A DNA stretch of 64,000 nucleotides, taken from positions 124,001-188,000 of the forward strand of contig NZ_CP005286.1 in the NCBI RefSeq assembly GCF_000819445.1, in the 5' to 3' direction. Of the stretch, positions 27,618 through 35,492 are shown in pieces. Under the pieces are notes generated by a model. That model had not been told where the DNA came from. It saw only the letters and a program-made list of their open reading frames with translations, and ran no database searches. Positions within the stretch are counted from its first letter, which is position 1. Every line of letters starts with the position of its first letter. The DNA comes from Corynebacterium humireducens NBRC 106098 = DSM 45392 (GTDB lineage Bacteria; Actinomycetota; Actinomycetes; Mycobacteriales; Mycobacteriaceae). The position numbers and the translations under genes were made by a program.

Positions 27618-27651
27618 AAACTCCCGTGTGGATCATCCACAGCGGGAGTTT
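27618..27651 (+). terminator. Long hairpin after the 39-aa peptide gene
   Basis: Stem arms AAACTCCCG (27618-27626) and CGGGAGTTT (27643-27651), continued by TGTGGA/TCCACA around a 3-base loop with one unpaired G. It ends in TTTCTGC. It can stop transcription of the peptide gene and, from the other side, the convergent 90-aa gene that ends at 27670. Confidence 0.8.
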
Positions 27652-27669
27652 CTGCGATTCCGGGGAGAC

Positions 27670-27942
27670 TCAGAGGTCGAGGATCTCGCGGATCCCGGCC
27701 GGGAGCTCCTCCTGCGAGGTGATCTCCGGGCCCCCGGTGGCGGCGTACTCGCGCAGCAGGCGGTACACCTCCGTGCGGTCGTGGCTGTCGAGGATCGGCA
27801 GCTCCTGGGCGAGCATCCTGGTCATGAAGTCGTTGAGGGGGAGGTTGGTCTGCTCGGCGGCGACGAAGCGGCCTTCCCGCAGGTCGCGCTCCTCGTCGTA
27901 CTCGTCCGCACCGGCACTGGTCTTCTTCTTTCCGAACAACAT
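27670..27942 (-). CDS. Conserved small protein of unknown function (90 aa)
   Basis: A 90-residue soluble, acidic protein without a recognised domain. It opens with MLFGKKKT and has a predicted helical body (NDFMTRMLAQELPIL, DRTEVYRLLREYAA). The start at 27942 is 6 bases behind a TACGCT box, a leaderless arrangement divergent from the gene at 27973. The function is unknown. Confidence 0.7.
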   Translation of the reverse strand: MLFGKKKTSAGADEYDEERDLREGRFVAAEQTNLPLNDFMTRMLAQELPILDSHDRTEVYRLLREYAATGGPEITSQEELPAGIREILDL

Positions 27943-27948
27943 GCCACC

Positions 27949-27954
27949 AGCGTA
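27949..27954 (-). promoter_or_regulatory. -10 box TACGCT of the 90-aa protein gene
   Basis: Reads TACGCT on the minus strand, 6 bases before the ATG at 27942, back-to-back with the plus-strand box at 27960. Confidence 0.5.
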
Positions 27955-27959
27955 GACAC

Positions 27960-27965
27960 TAGGGT
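27960..27965 (+). promoter_or_regulatory. -10 box TAGGGT of the 167-aa membrane protein gene
   Basis: TAGGGT ends 7 bases before the ATG at 27973. With the box at 27949 it forms a pair of divergent leaderless promoters within 30 bases. Confidence 0.5.
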
Positions 27966-27972
27966 TTAGGGC

Positions 27973-28476
27973 ATGACCGATTACTACAGCCTCGATGACA
28001 CCCTGGCCGGCCGTGTCGCCCAGGCGGGCCTGGTGGGAACCGCCGTCGCACTGCCGGATTACGTCCGTTCCGGGCCGGCGCGTGCCCTCGCCACCGGAGC
28101 GGTCGTGGTGGGTGGTGCGGCCCTCGTGGCGGTGCTCAACTCCTTCGACGAGGACCCCGCGAATGACCCGGCCGTCATGGTTGACCAGCTGCGACGGTCG
28201 ATCGGTGACATCGGGGCGGTGCCCGGCCCGGAGTCGGACACCCCGCCCGGGGACTTCTCCACGGCCTCCCCGGCCACCACGTGGACCGTCATCTTCGTCG
28301 CGCTGCTGGTGCTCCTCGTCCTGGCGCGTCTCGACGCCGCCGTCCAGCGCCGCGTCGTCGCCTGGCTCCACCGGCGGGGCGTCGCCCGCCCGAACACGTG
28401 GATCGGCGGGCTCGCCGCCACCGTCGTCTTCGCCGTCTCCGAGGTGGCGCACCGCAGGCGGGTGGCGCAGGCATGA
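27973..28476 (+). CDS. Membrane protein of unknown function (167 aa)
   Basis: A 167-residue protein with a hydrophobic segment near residues 38-58 and a clear helix near 100-118 (TWTVIFVALLVLLVLARL), then a basic region and a last hydrophobic stretch (IGGLAATVVFAVSEVA) near 142-158. No family recognised. It overlaps the next gene by 4 bases (ATGA), and the pair is probably an operon. Confidence 0.7.
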   Translation: MTDYYSLDDTLAGRVAQAGLVGTAVALPDYVRSGPARALATGAVVVGGAALVAVLNSFDEDPANDPAVMVDQLRRSIGDIGAVPGPESDTPPGDFSTASPATTWTVIFVALLVLLVLARLDAAVQRRVVAWLHRRGVARPNTWIGGLAATVVFAVSEVAHRRRVAQA

Positions 28477-28973
28477 GGCATCCGGTGATCGCGGTCGTCG
28501 ACAGGCAGGACACGGTGACCGCCGTGTGGCACGTGCAGACCTCGTCGGACGCCCCCTCCGCGTCGGGCATCCTCTCCGGCGCGTGGCTGCTGGGTCCGGG
28601 GGACGTGGACCCGGCGCGCCTGGCGGACCTCACCGCCGACGCCCACGTCCTGGAGACCGGTGGGGAGGGGCTGGAGGCGATCCGGAGGGGCGTCGAGAAG
28701 CAGCTGGCGGGGTACCGCGCCGCGGCGAAGGCCGCGAAGGAGGCCAACCCCCAGCTGACGCTGCCGCGTTTCGAGGCACCCCCGACCCCGGACGTCGGGC
28801 AGCTGGCGGAGGCCTACCACGGCGCGCCGGAGGGGCGTGTGGCCTGGGCACATGCGATGGCCGCGGCCGAACTCGTCGAGTCATGGCACACCATCGAGTC
28901 GCAGCGTCGCTCGCGGAAGTACCTGCAGGAACAGTTCGGGGTGGAGACGCGGCCCCTGCCGCTGGAGACCTGA
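28473..28973 (+). CDS. Soluble protein of unknown function (166 aa)
   Basis: A 166-residue protein with a beta-strand start (HPVIAVVDRQDTVTAVWHV) and an Ala/Lys-rich helix near residues 72-93 (GVEKQLAGYRAAAKAAKEA). No signal peptide, membrane segment or known motif is visible. It is coupled to the upstream membrane protein by a 4-base overlap, so it may be its cytoplasmic partner. Confidence 0.7.
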   Translation: MRHPVIAVVDRQDTVTAVWHVQTSSDAPSASGILSGAWLLGPGDVDPARLADLTADAHVLETGGEGLEAIRRGVEKQLAGYRAAAKAAKEANPQLTLPRFEAPPTPDVGQLAEAYHGAPEGRVAWAHAMAAAELVESWHTIESQRRSRKYLQEQFGVETRPLPLET

Positions 28974-28980
28974 AAATCGC

Positions 28981-28986
28981 TACCCT
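28981..28986 (+). promoter_or_regulatory. -10 box TACCCT before the 312-aa gene
   Basis: TACCCT ends 6 bases before the ATG at 28993, a leaderless arrangement. Confidence 0.5.
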
Positions 28987-28992
28987 GGTGGC

Positions 28993-29931
28993 ATGTCCAA
29001 CAACGGTGCACGCTCCGCGGGTCGGGTCGTCGACCTGGGTGCGGAGCGTGCCCGGCGGCAGCAGGGCGAGCGGCAGCCACGCACCGTCATCCTCCAGGCG
29101 TCCCACGTGCGTGCCGACGCCGAGGTGCACCGGCACATCGGCCTCAACGACGCCCTGCACCTCGCGGACCTGCACGACATCCTCGGCACCACCTTCGGTT
29201 TCTGTGAGGCCCCGGGCCCCACACCGTGGCACTTCTCGCGTGCCGACGACCGCGACGCCCGCCTCGACGCCGCCGACCCCATCCACCGGCACCTCGCCGT
29301 CGAGGGGGACCGCATCAGCTACCACTTCGGGCTGTGGGACGTCACCCTCAGCGCCGTCGAGTCCTACCCGCGTGACGACGGCACCCCCCGCGCCCTCTGC
29401 GTCGGCGGTTCCGGGGCCTTCGGCGGCCGCGAGTTCGACCTCGCCGGCATCAACGCCGCGCTGACCGGCACGACCACGATCCGCTCCGTCCTGGAGGTCA
29501 CGGAACCGGCGGTACGCGACATCATCACCCGCTCCGGGATCTTCGACTTCGTGCCCCTCCTGCAGGCCCTCGACCTCCTGCGCGGGGGAGGGCTGCCACG
29601 CGGCACGGTGGAACTGCTGCGCCGCCTGCCCGTGGAGGAGGACCCGGCGGGGCGCGACGCCTTCTGGACGGTCGTCCTCGCGCTGGCCTGCATGGGGCAC
29701 GAGGCCCTCGGCAACCAGATCCTCGAGACCACCATGTCCGCCCTGGGCTGGGAGGACGACGACGGCACCCCCCTGACCGGCGCTCGCGTCCGCGAGCTGT
29801 GCGTCGAGTCGCTCACCCTGCTCGCCGACGTCGGCGGCTACGGCTCCCACGCCCGCTCACCCGTCGACCGCCTGGAGATCTACCGGGAGCTGCTCCGCGA
29901 CGCCCCACCACGGGAGCACGCCGCAGAGTAG
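28993..29931 (+). CDS. Protein of unknown function with a pRiA4b ORF3-like segment
   Basis: A 312-residue protein. The segment EVHRHIGLNDALHLADLHDI followed by LGTTFGF and WHFSR (about residues 46-80) resembles the start of the plasmid pRiA4b ORF-3-like domain, whose role is unknown; I regard this as a weak match. The rest is mixed alpha/beta with no catalytic motif I can name. The start is leaderless. It precedes gtrA by 11 bases but gtrA has its own -10 box. Confidence 0.65.
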   Translation: MSNNGARSAGRVVDLGAERARRQQGERQPRTVILQASHVRADAEVHRHIGLNDALHLADLHDILGTTFGFCEAPGPTPWHFSRADDRDARLDAADPIHRHLAVEGDRISYHFGLWDVTLSAVESYPRDDGTPRALCVGGSGAFGGREFDLAGINAALTGTTTIRSVLEVTEPAVRDIITRSGIFDFVPLLQALDLLRGGGLPRGTVELLRRLPVEEDPAGRDAFWTVVLALACMGHEALGNQILETTMSALGWEDDDGTPLTGARVRELCVESLTLLADVGGYGSHARSPVDRLEIYRELLRDAPPREHAAE

Positions 29932-29934
29932 GGT
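29929..29934 (+). promoter_or_regulatory. -10 box TAGGGT of the GtrA-family gene
   Basis: TAGGGT overlaps the preceding stop codon and ends 8 bases before the GTG at 29943. Confidence 0.5.
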
Positions 29935-29942
29935 GTTAGCTC

Positions 29943-30389
29943 GTGTCCACTCTCTCCTCCGACCGCCCCGGGGACTCCGACGTGGAGGTCACCGGCATGA
30001 GCCTGCAGACCCAGGCCGGTCGCTTCATTATCTCCGGCGCCATCTCCGCCGTCGTCGACCTCGGCCTCACCTGGGCTCTGCAGGTCCTCCTCGGCGCCGG
30101 CCCCGTCCTGGCGCGTTCCGTCGGCTTCATCTTCGGCACCATCACCGCGTACCTGATCAACCGCCGCTGGACCTTCCAGGCGCAGCCGTCGATGCGCCGC
30201 TTCCTCATGGTCGCCGGCCTGTACACGCTGACGTACTTCGTCAACGTCGGCCTCCACGCCCTGCTCTACGGTCTGTTCACCGGCTGGGAGTGGAACAACT
30301 CGCTGGCGATCGTCGTCGCGTTCGTCATCGCCCAGGGCACCGCCACGGTGATCAACTTCATCGTGCAGCGCGCGTTCATCTTCCGGTAG
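29943..30389 (+). CDS. GtrA family membrane protein
   Basis: A 148-residue GtrA-family protein with four transmembrane helices (near 24-44, 51-70, 82-103 and 115-138) and the family features FIISGAISAVVDLG and YLINRRWTF. In mycobacteria the Rv3789 GtrA protein is encoded next to dprE1 and is linked to arabinogalactan assembly, so this gene fits the neighbourhood. The start is a leaderless GTG. The stop touches the stop of the convergent glfT1. Confidence 0.9.
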   Translation: MSTLSSDRPGDSDVEVTGMSLQTQAGRFIISGAISAVVDLGLTWALQVLLGAGPVLARSVGFIFGTITAYLINRRWTFQAQPSMRRFLMVAGLYTLTYFVNVGLHALLYGLFTGWEWNNSLAIVVAFVIAQGTATVINFIVQRAFIFR

Positions 30390-31319
30390 CTACGCCGGGC
30401 GGGTGAAACGCTCGTTGCGCCCCTGGCGGTGCAGCCGCAGCCACTCGAGGAAGCCCCGCGGATCCCTCTCCTGCACCAGGAAGAACCAGCCGAAGCGCGC
30501 GTACTCCTGCGGCAGCAGCCTCCGCATGCCCGGCTGGCTCATGATGTAGCCGCGGTTGCGGTAGGTGAAGTAGCGCTTGGACTCGTTGTCCGGGTACTGC
30601 GTGTGCATCCGCCCGCCGAGGATCGGCTTGAACTCGTCGGACCCGTCCGGGTGCAGGTACGCCGTGGTCAGCGCGGTGCCGAAACGCAGCCCCGAACGCA
30701 CCAGACGGCGGTGGTACTCGACCTCGTCACCACGGATGAACAGGCGGTAGTCGGGCACGCCGATGATCTCCATCGCCCGCGCCTTGATGAGCGCCCCGTT
30801 GAACAGGCTCGCGATCCCCTCCAGGAAATCACCCTCCAGCTCCTCCCGGCGCCGTCGCCACACGAGCCCCTGCCGCAGCGGGAACGCCAGCTTCGAGGGG
30901 TCGTCGATGTTGCACACGGTGGGGGAGACCTCGTGGAGCTGGTGCTGCTCGGCGACGTCGACAAGCGTGCGCAGCACCCCGGCGTCGGCGGGACGCCCGT
31001 CATCGTCGGCGCACCAGATGGCGTCCGCCCCCAACGCCAGCGCGGTGAGGAAACCGTACGCGAAACCACCCGCACCGCCCAGGTTGGTGCGGCTCGGCAG
31101 GTAGACGGCACGCTCGCCCGCGAGCTCCGTCACGAGCTTCTCGACGCTCGCCTCGCACCCGTTGTCCACCACGATCACCCAGCGCACCGGATGCGACTGA
31201 CTGACCACCTGCTCCAACGAGGCACGCAGCAGCTCCACGCGCCGGTGGGTGACGATCACCGCCGCCACGGAATCGTCGCGGGTGAGGTGGGGGATCACGG
31301 GGTTGACCATGGTGGTCAT
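30390..31319 (-). CDS. glfT1: Galactofuranosyltransferase GlfT1
   Basis: A 309-residue GT-A (GT2) enzyme that adds the first galactofuranose units to the rhamnosyl-GlcNAc-lipid primer of arabinogalactan. VAAVIVTHRRVELL starts the nucleotide-binding fold near residue 18, and the metal motif CADDDGRPAD is near residue 103. It ends FTRPA. The start ATG overlaps the upstream DUF559 gene stop (ATGA), so its translation appears to depend on that gene. A second ATG lies three codons in. Confidence 0.9.
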   Translation of the reverse strand: MTTMVNPVIPHLTRDDSVAAVIVTHRRVELLRASLEQVVSQSHPVRWVIVVDNGCEASVEKLVTELAGERAVYLPSRTNLGGAGGFAYGFLTALALGADAIWCADDDGRPADAGVLRTLVDVAEQHQLHEVSPTVCNIDDPSKLAFPLRQGLVWRRRREELEGDFLEGIASLFNGALIKARAMEIIGVPDYRLFIRGDEVEYHRRLVRSGLRFGTALTTAYLHPDGSDEFKPILGGRMHTQYPDNESKRYFTYRNRGYIMSQPGMRRLLPQEYARFGWFFLVQERDPRGFLEWLRLHRQGRNERFTRPA

Positions 31320-32236
31320 TGTGCCATCTCAGCGTTCACCGGAGGCTGTCCGGTGAGGATGTCGTGCCACTCCCACACCGGTGTGCTCTCCGTGTCCAGC
31401 TCCTCCGCCAGCCCCTCGACGGCGGCGACCACCTGCGCGACGATCTCCTCCGGGTGGTGCCGCACGCAGCTTCCCGAGTAACGCAGGACGCGGTAGCCGT
31501 GACGGGTCGCGTAGTTGGCCTTCCACCGGTCCCGGACGAAGGTCTCCCGGCGTTCCGCGGAGTGGTACCGGAAGCCGTCGATCTCCACGATCACCCGCGC
31601 CGTCGGCAGGAGAATGTCGAAGTAGTAGCCGCCCAGCAGGACATTCTGCTCCACCCTGAGACCCCGGGCGCTGAGCGCCCGCGCCACCTGCCGCTCGGCC
31701 TCACTGTCGGCCCCGATGGACGCCCGCGAGACCAGCGCCCGGAACCTCCCCGGCACCCGGGGCATGCACGCGACCTCGGCCTCCAGCTGCCGTTTCCCCT
31801 GGTGTCCCGCGAACTCGGACTCGAGGTAGGCGATGAGCTCCCCGTCGGGCAGATCGTCCGCATCCGCCACGGACACCGCCGGGAGCGCGAGCCGGAGACC
31901 CCGGACCTGCCGGAAACGGGGCTCCTTGCGCCGCCGCAACTGCAGGAGCGGAGTGCTGTTGCTCGACCTGCCCCGCGGCACCAGCGCCTGCACCGGCAGG
32001 GTGAGCGGCTGGTCCCGCCGCAGCTCCAGGGCGGTGCGCCCCGTGAACACCAGGTTCGGCCGCCGGTGGCACAGGGCCTGCAGGAGCAGCAGACCCTCCG
32101 GCTTCCTGGTGGTGAACAGACCCTGCTCCACCCGGTGCAGGTGCCCGTTGGCCACGAGCCGTTCGATCTGTCTCTGTGTCAGTCCCCGTCCCCGCAGCAG
32201 CGCGGAATCGACGACGGTGTGGTCCCCGAAATCCAT
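31316..32236 (-). CDS. DUF559 endonuclease-like protein with an AbiEi-like N-terminal region
   Basis: A 306-residue protein. The N terminus (RGLTQRQIERLVANGHLHRV, near residues 16-35) is a winged-helix of the AbiEi antitoxin type. The C-terminal third is a DUF559 domain with a Vsr-like PD-(D/E)xK core: YYFDILLP, VIVEIDGFRYHS and YRVLRYSG. Such two-part proteins are frequent in actinobacteria but their role is unknown. It has its own -10 (TAGAGT, 32256-32261) and a G-rich ribosome binding site, and it lies inside the wzm-wzt-glfT1 operon, which is unusual. Confidence 0.82.
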   Translation of the reverse strand: MDFGDHTVVDSALLRGRGLTQRQIERLVANGHLHRVEQGLFTTRKPEGLLLLQALCHRRPNLVFTGRTALELRRDQPLTLPVQALVPRGRSSNSTPLLQLRRRKEPRFRQVRGLRLALPAVSVADADDLPDGELIAYLESEFAGHQGKRQLEAEVACMPRVPGRFRALVSRASIGADSEAERQVARALSARGLRVEQNVLLGGYYFDILLPTARVIVEIDGFRYHSAERRETFVRDRWKANYATRHGYRVLRYSGSCVRHHPEEIVAQVVAAVEGLAEELDTESTPVWEWHDILTGQPPVNAEMAQ

Positions 32237-32255
32237 GTGTGATCCCCCCGGCGAC

Positions 32256-32261
32256 ACTCTA
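32256..32261 (-). promoter_or_regulatory. -10 box TAGAGT of the DUF559 gene
   Basis: Reads TAGAGT on the minus strand, 19 bases before the ATG at 32236, leaving room for the GGGGGG ribosome binding site. It would also drive glfT1. Confidence 0.5.
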
Positions 32262-32366
32262 GGTGGCCGGGGCGGGGGCTGCAGGGTGGGGCGGGGTCGA
32301 TCGGCGGTGAGCACCGCGCTTCCCCGGAGCCGGGACGGGGCATCCTCACCGCGGATCGACCGCGGG

Positions 32367-33161
32367 CTACTCGCCCTCGGCGTCGAAACGCCGTAGCAGT
32401 GAGCGGACGTAGTCCCCCGCGCCCTTGCCCTCGTAGGCCTCCACGACCTCGTCGACGAGCCCCACCTTGCGGATCTGCCCCTGGTCGATCCACAGCGCCG
32501 TGTTGCACAGCTGCGCGAGGAAGTCGTTGGAGTGGGACGCGAAGACGAGGATGCCGGAACGCTTGACCAGTTCCTGCAGACGGACCCGCGCCTTGGCCAT
32601 GAAGGCGGCGTCGACGGCGCCGATGCCTTCGTCGAGAAGCAGGATCTCCGGCTCGATGGAGGTGACCACACCCAGGGCCAGGCGGACGCGCATGCCGGTG
32701 GAGTAGGTGCGCAGCGGCATGTTCAGGTACTCGCCGAGCTCGGAGAACTCGGCGATCTCGTCGATCTTGGCCTTCATCTGCTTACGGGTCTGCCCGAGGA
32801 AGAGCCCGCGGATGATGATGTTCTCGTAGCCGGAGATCTCCGGGTCCATGCCCACGCCGAGGTCGAAGACGGGGGCGACGCGACCCCGGATGTCGGCGGA
32901 GCCGCGGGTGGGCTCGTAGATGCCGGACAGCAGCCGCAGCAGGGTGGTCTTGCCGGCGCCGTTGTGTCCGACGAGGCCGACGCGGTCGCCCTCCTTGAGG
33001 TGGAGGTTGATGTCACGCAGCGCCTCGACGACGACGGTGTTGTCCGCGTTGCGGCCGATGGCGCCGCCGGCGGTGGACAGCAGGGCCTTCTTCATGGACC
33101 GCGACTTGGCGTCGAAGATGGGGAAGTCGACGCAGGCGTTGTAGGTGTCGATGGATACCAA
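32367..33161 (-). CDS. wzt: Galactan ABC exporter, ATP-binding protein (Wzt)
   Basis: A 264-residue ATPase of the polysaccharide exporter group. Walker A is GHNGAGKTT near residue 64, the signature YSTGMRVRLALG near 153, Walker B EILLLDEG near 171 and the switch His in FASHSND near 207. With Wzm it flips the lipid-linked galactan to the outer side. The start is TTG: an AGGAGG box lies 6 bases before it, which decides the start. No C-terminal carbohydrate-binding extension is present. Confidence 0.92.
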   Translation of the reverse strand: MVSIDTYNACVDFPIFDAKSRSMKKALLSTAGGAIGRNADNTVVVEALRDINLHLKEGDRVGLVGHNGAGKTTLLRLLSGIYEPTRGSADIRGRVAPVFDLGVGMDPEISGYENIIIRGLFLGQTRKQMKAKIDEIAEFSELGEYLNMPLRTYSTGMRVRLALGVVTSIEPEILLLDEGIGAVDAAFMAKARVRLQELVKRSGILVFASHSNDFLAQLCNTALWIDQGQIRKVGLVDEVVEAYEGKGAGDYVRSLLRRFDAEGE

Positions 33162-33171
33162 GGGAGTCCTC

Positions 33172-34110
33172 CTAGACCCAGTAGCTCACGCGGAAACGCC
33201 ACTGCTTCATGGCGAGCAGGGCCAGCAGCAGACCGACGACGGTGCAGCTCAGCACGATCCACCAGTGGTAGGCGGCGATGGGCTGGCCGATCAGGGGGGC
33301 GCGGATGATCTCCATGTAGTGGAACAGGGGGTTGATCTCGGCGAGGAGGGCGCGCTGGGCGATGTCGCCGCCCTGCTCCTTGAGGGTCTGCGTGGTCCAG
33401 ACGATCGGGGTGACGTAGAACAGCAGCTGGACCATCGCCTCGAGCAGCGGGGCGACGTCCCGGTAGCGGGTGGCGATGATGCCGAAGAGCATGGTCACCC
33501 ACACGCCGTTGACGATGAGCAGCGCCATCGCGGGGATCGCCAGGAACACCTCCCAGCCGAGGGCGCGGGGGAAGATCATCATGAGGATCACCCAGATGAC
33601 CAGGTTGTGCGCGAGGAACAGGGCCTGGCGCCACACGAGGCGGTAGACGTGCACCGACAGGGCGGAGGGGAGCTGTTTGATCAGACCCTCGTTGTCGATG
33701 AAGATGTCCGCGCCGTCCTTGATGCAGCCGGAGATGAATCCCCACATGATGAGGCCGACGGTGACGTGGGGGAGGAACTCCGCCACGGGGATCTGGAAGA
33801 GCATGGAGTACAGCAGGCCGAGGGCGAGCGCCATGACGCCGGTGGCGATGGTGATCCACAGGGGGCCGAGCGTGGAGCGTCGGTAACGCTGTTTGATGTC
33901 CTGCCAGCCGAGCTGGAGCCACAGTTCGTGCTGCCGGAAGCCGCGGACGAGGTCGTGCCAGGCGGCACCGAAGGTCGTCGACTGGGAGGCCGGCGGGTCG
34001 GTGACGGCGCTGGTGGTCATGCGGGCGACGTCGGCACGCAACTGTTCTCGGGTCCGGGGTTGTTCCTGCACACAGACCACCCTATCGCTGTGGGGCGCGG
34101 AATCGGACAC
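33172..34110 (-). CDS. wzm: Galactan ABC exporter, permease (Wzm)
   Basis: A 312-residue ABC-2 type permease with six hydrophobic segments after a cytoplasmic N terminus; GWQDIKQRYRRSTLGPLWIT (near residue 68) is the conserved amphipathic entry of O-antigen/galactan permeases. The GTG at 34110 is preferred because a GGAGG sits 6 bases before it; the ATG at 34020 has no ribosome binding site. The stop is 10 bases before the wzt start. Confidence 0.9.
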   Translation of the reverse strand: MSDSAPHSDRVVCVQEQPRTREQLRADVARMTTSAVTDPPASQSTTFGAAWHDLVRGFRQHELWLQLGWQDIKQRYRRSTLGPLWITIATGVMALALGLLYSMLFQIPVAEFLPHVTVGLIMWGFISGCIKDGADIFIDNEGLIKQLPSALSVHVYRLVWRQALFLAHNLVIWVILMMIFPRALGWEVFLAIPAMALLIVNGVWVTMLFGIIATRYRDVAPLLEAMVQLLFYVTPIVWTTQTLKEQGGDIAQRALLAEINPLFHYMEIIRAPLIGQPIAAYHWWIVLSCTVVGLLLALLAMKQWRFRVSYWV

Positions 34111-34285
34111 CCGCCTCCGGCTGGGGCGCGTTCTGTGAATTCTGTGTGAAAATGACGCGTGTAGAGTCGGGTTTAATGCCCGTTCACCAGCGGTTTCGGT
34201 GGCAATCTTCGGCTCCGGGGGCGATGGTGCATGGAGAGGGTGAAAGGGGCATACTGGACGGACGTGTCGGAAGGAGTTGCAGAAG

Positions 34286-35485
34286 ATGGTCTTTGACGTC
34301 GCCAGGGTGCGGGGGCAGTATCTGTCCCTCGGCGATGGGTGGACCTACCTCAATGCGCACCAGTGTCCGCAGATCCCGGAGCGGGTCTCGGCGGCGGTGT
34401 CGCGTTCCTTCCGTCTGGCGTCCGCCCCCGCGGAGGTGGAGCAGTCCTCGGGTTCGCACTCCCGCGCGATGGAGCCGGGCAGGCTGCAGGGGGATGCGCT
34501 TCTCGACGACGCCCGCCTCGCCATCGCCGACCTCGTCTGCGCGACCCCCGAGCGGGTGCTCCTCGGCCCGAGCCTGGAGATGCTCTACCTGGTGCTGGCG
34601 CGTGCGATGCGCCCGCTGCTGCGCCGCGCGTCGGTGGTGCTCTCGGGCCCGGATTCCCCGGGCTTGCAGGACCCCTTCGCGGAGGTGGCGCCGACGGTCC
34701 GCTGGGCCCGCCCCGACCTGGGCACCGGCGCCCTGCCGGCCTCGCAGTACCGCGATCTGGTGGACGGTTCGACCCGCCTCGTCGCGGTGTCTGCGGCGCA
34801 CGGTCACCTGGGCACGGTCGCCCCGGTAGCGGACATCGTCGAGTTCACCCGGGAGCGTTCCCGCGCCTGGGTGCTTGCCGACGCCACCGCGTACCTGCCC
34901 TACCGCCCCCTCGACGTCACCGAGTGGGACGCCGACATCGTCGCCGTCGACCTCGCCGCCCTGGGTGGGCCGCAGGTCGCGGCGCTGGTGTTCCGCGATC
35001 CGGCGATGTTCCGGCGTCTGGACCCGGTGTTCGACGTGCCGGTCGCGCCGGGCCTGGCCGGTGGCGTGTCGTCGCTCATCGACCATCTCGCGGAGCTCAC
35101 CGACGCGGTGGGCACCCGCCGGACCCGCCTGCACGCCTCGAAGCGGGAGCTGGCGGGCTACCTCGCGGGGCTGACCCACGATCTCACCGGTCTGCTGGGG
35201 GCCCTGCCGACGGTCCACATCCTCGGGGTGTCCGGGGAGGCCGGGGACGGCGGCCGGGGTGACCGCGTGGGTCGGGTGTCCTTCGCGGTGCGGGGCGTCC
35301 CCGCGGAGACGGTCCACCAGCGTCTGCTGGACAACGGCCTGGTCACGACGATCCTGCCGCCCTGCCCCCTGACCGCCGACATGGGCGTCGACGAGGTCGG
35401 CGGCGCCGTGACCGTCTCCCTCAGCCCGTTCAGCACCCGCCACGACCTCGAGCACCTCACCCGGGTCGTGGCCTCCCTGGCGTAG
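34286..35485 (+). CDS. Class V aminotransferase-fold protein without the PLP lysine
   Basis: A 399-residue protein with the fold of cysteine desulfurases and other class V aminotransferases: TYLNAHQCPQIPERV at the N terminus, VLLGPSLEMLYLVLARAM near 91, and VLADATAYLPYRPLD near 196, where the cofactor-ring Asp is retained. At the place of the S-x-H-K motif the sequence reads AVDLAALGGPQ (residues 221-231): His and Lys are both Ala (224, 225), so no internal aldimine can form. It is probably a pseudoenzyme. The ATG at 34286 is 9 bases after AAGGAG; a TTG at 34277 directly abuts that box. Confidence 0.75.
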   Translation: MVFDVARVRGQYLSLGDGWTYLNAHQCPQIPERVSAAVSRSFRLASAPAEVEQSSGSHSRAMEPGRLQGDALLDDARLAIADLVCATPERVLLGPSLEMLYLVLARAMRPLLRRASVVLSGPDSPGLQDPFAEVAPTVRWARPDLGTGALPASQYRDLVDGSTRLVAVSAAHGHLGTVAPVADIVEFTRERSRAWVLADATAYLPYRPLDVTEWDADIVAVDLAALGGPQVAALVFRDPAMFRRLDPVFDVPVAPGLAGGVSSLIDHLAELTDAVGTRRTRLHASKRELAGYLAGLTHDLTGLLGALPTVHILGVSGEAGDGGRGDRVGRVSFAVRGVPAETVHQRLLDNGLVTTILPPCPLTADMGVDEVGGAVTVSLSPFSTRHDLEHLTRVVASLA

Positions 35486-35492
35486 GGTCCGG

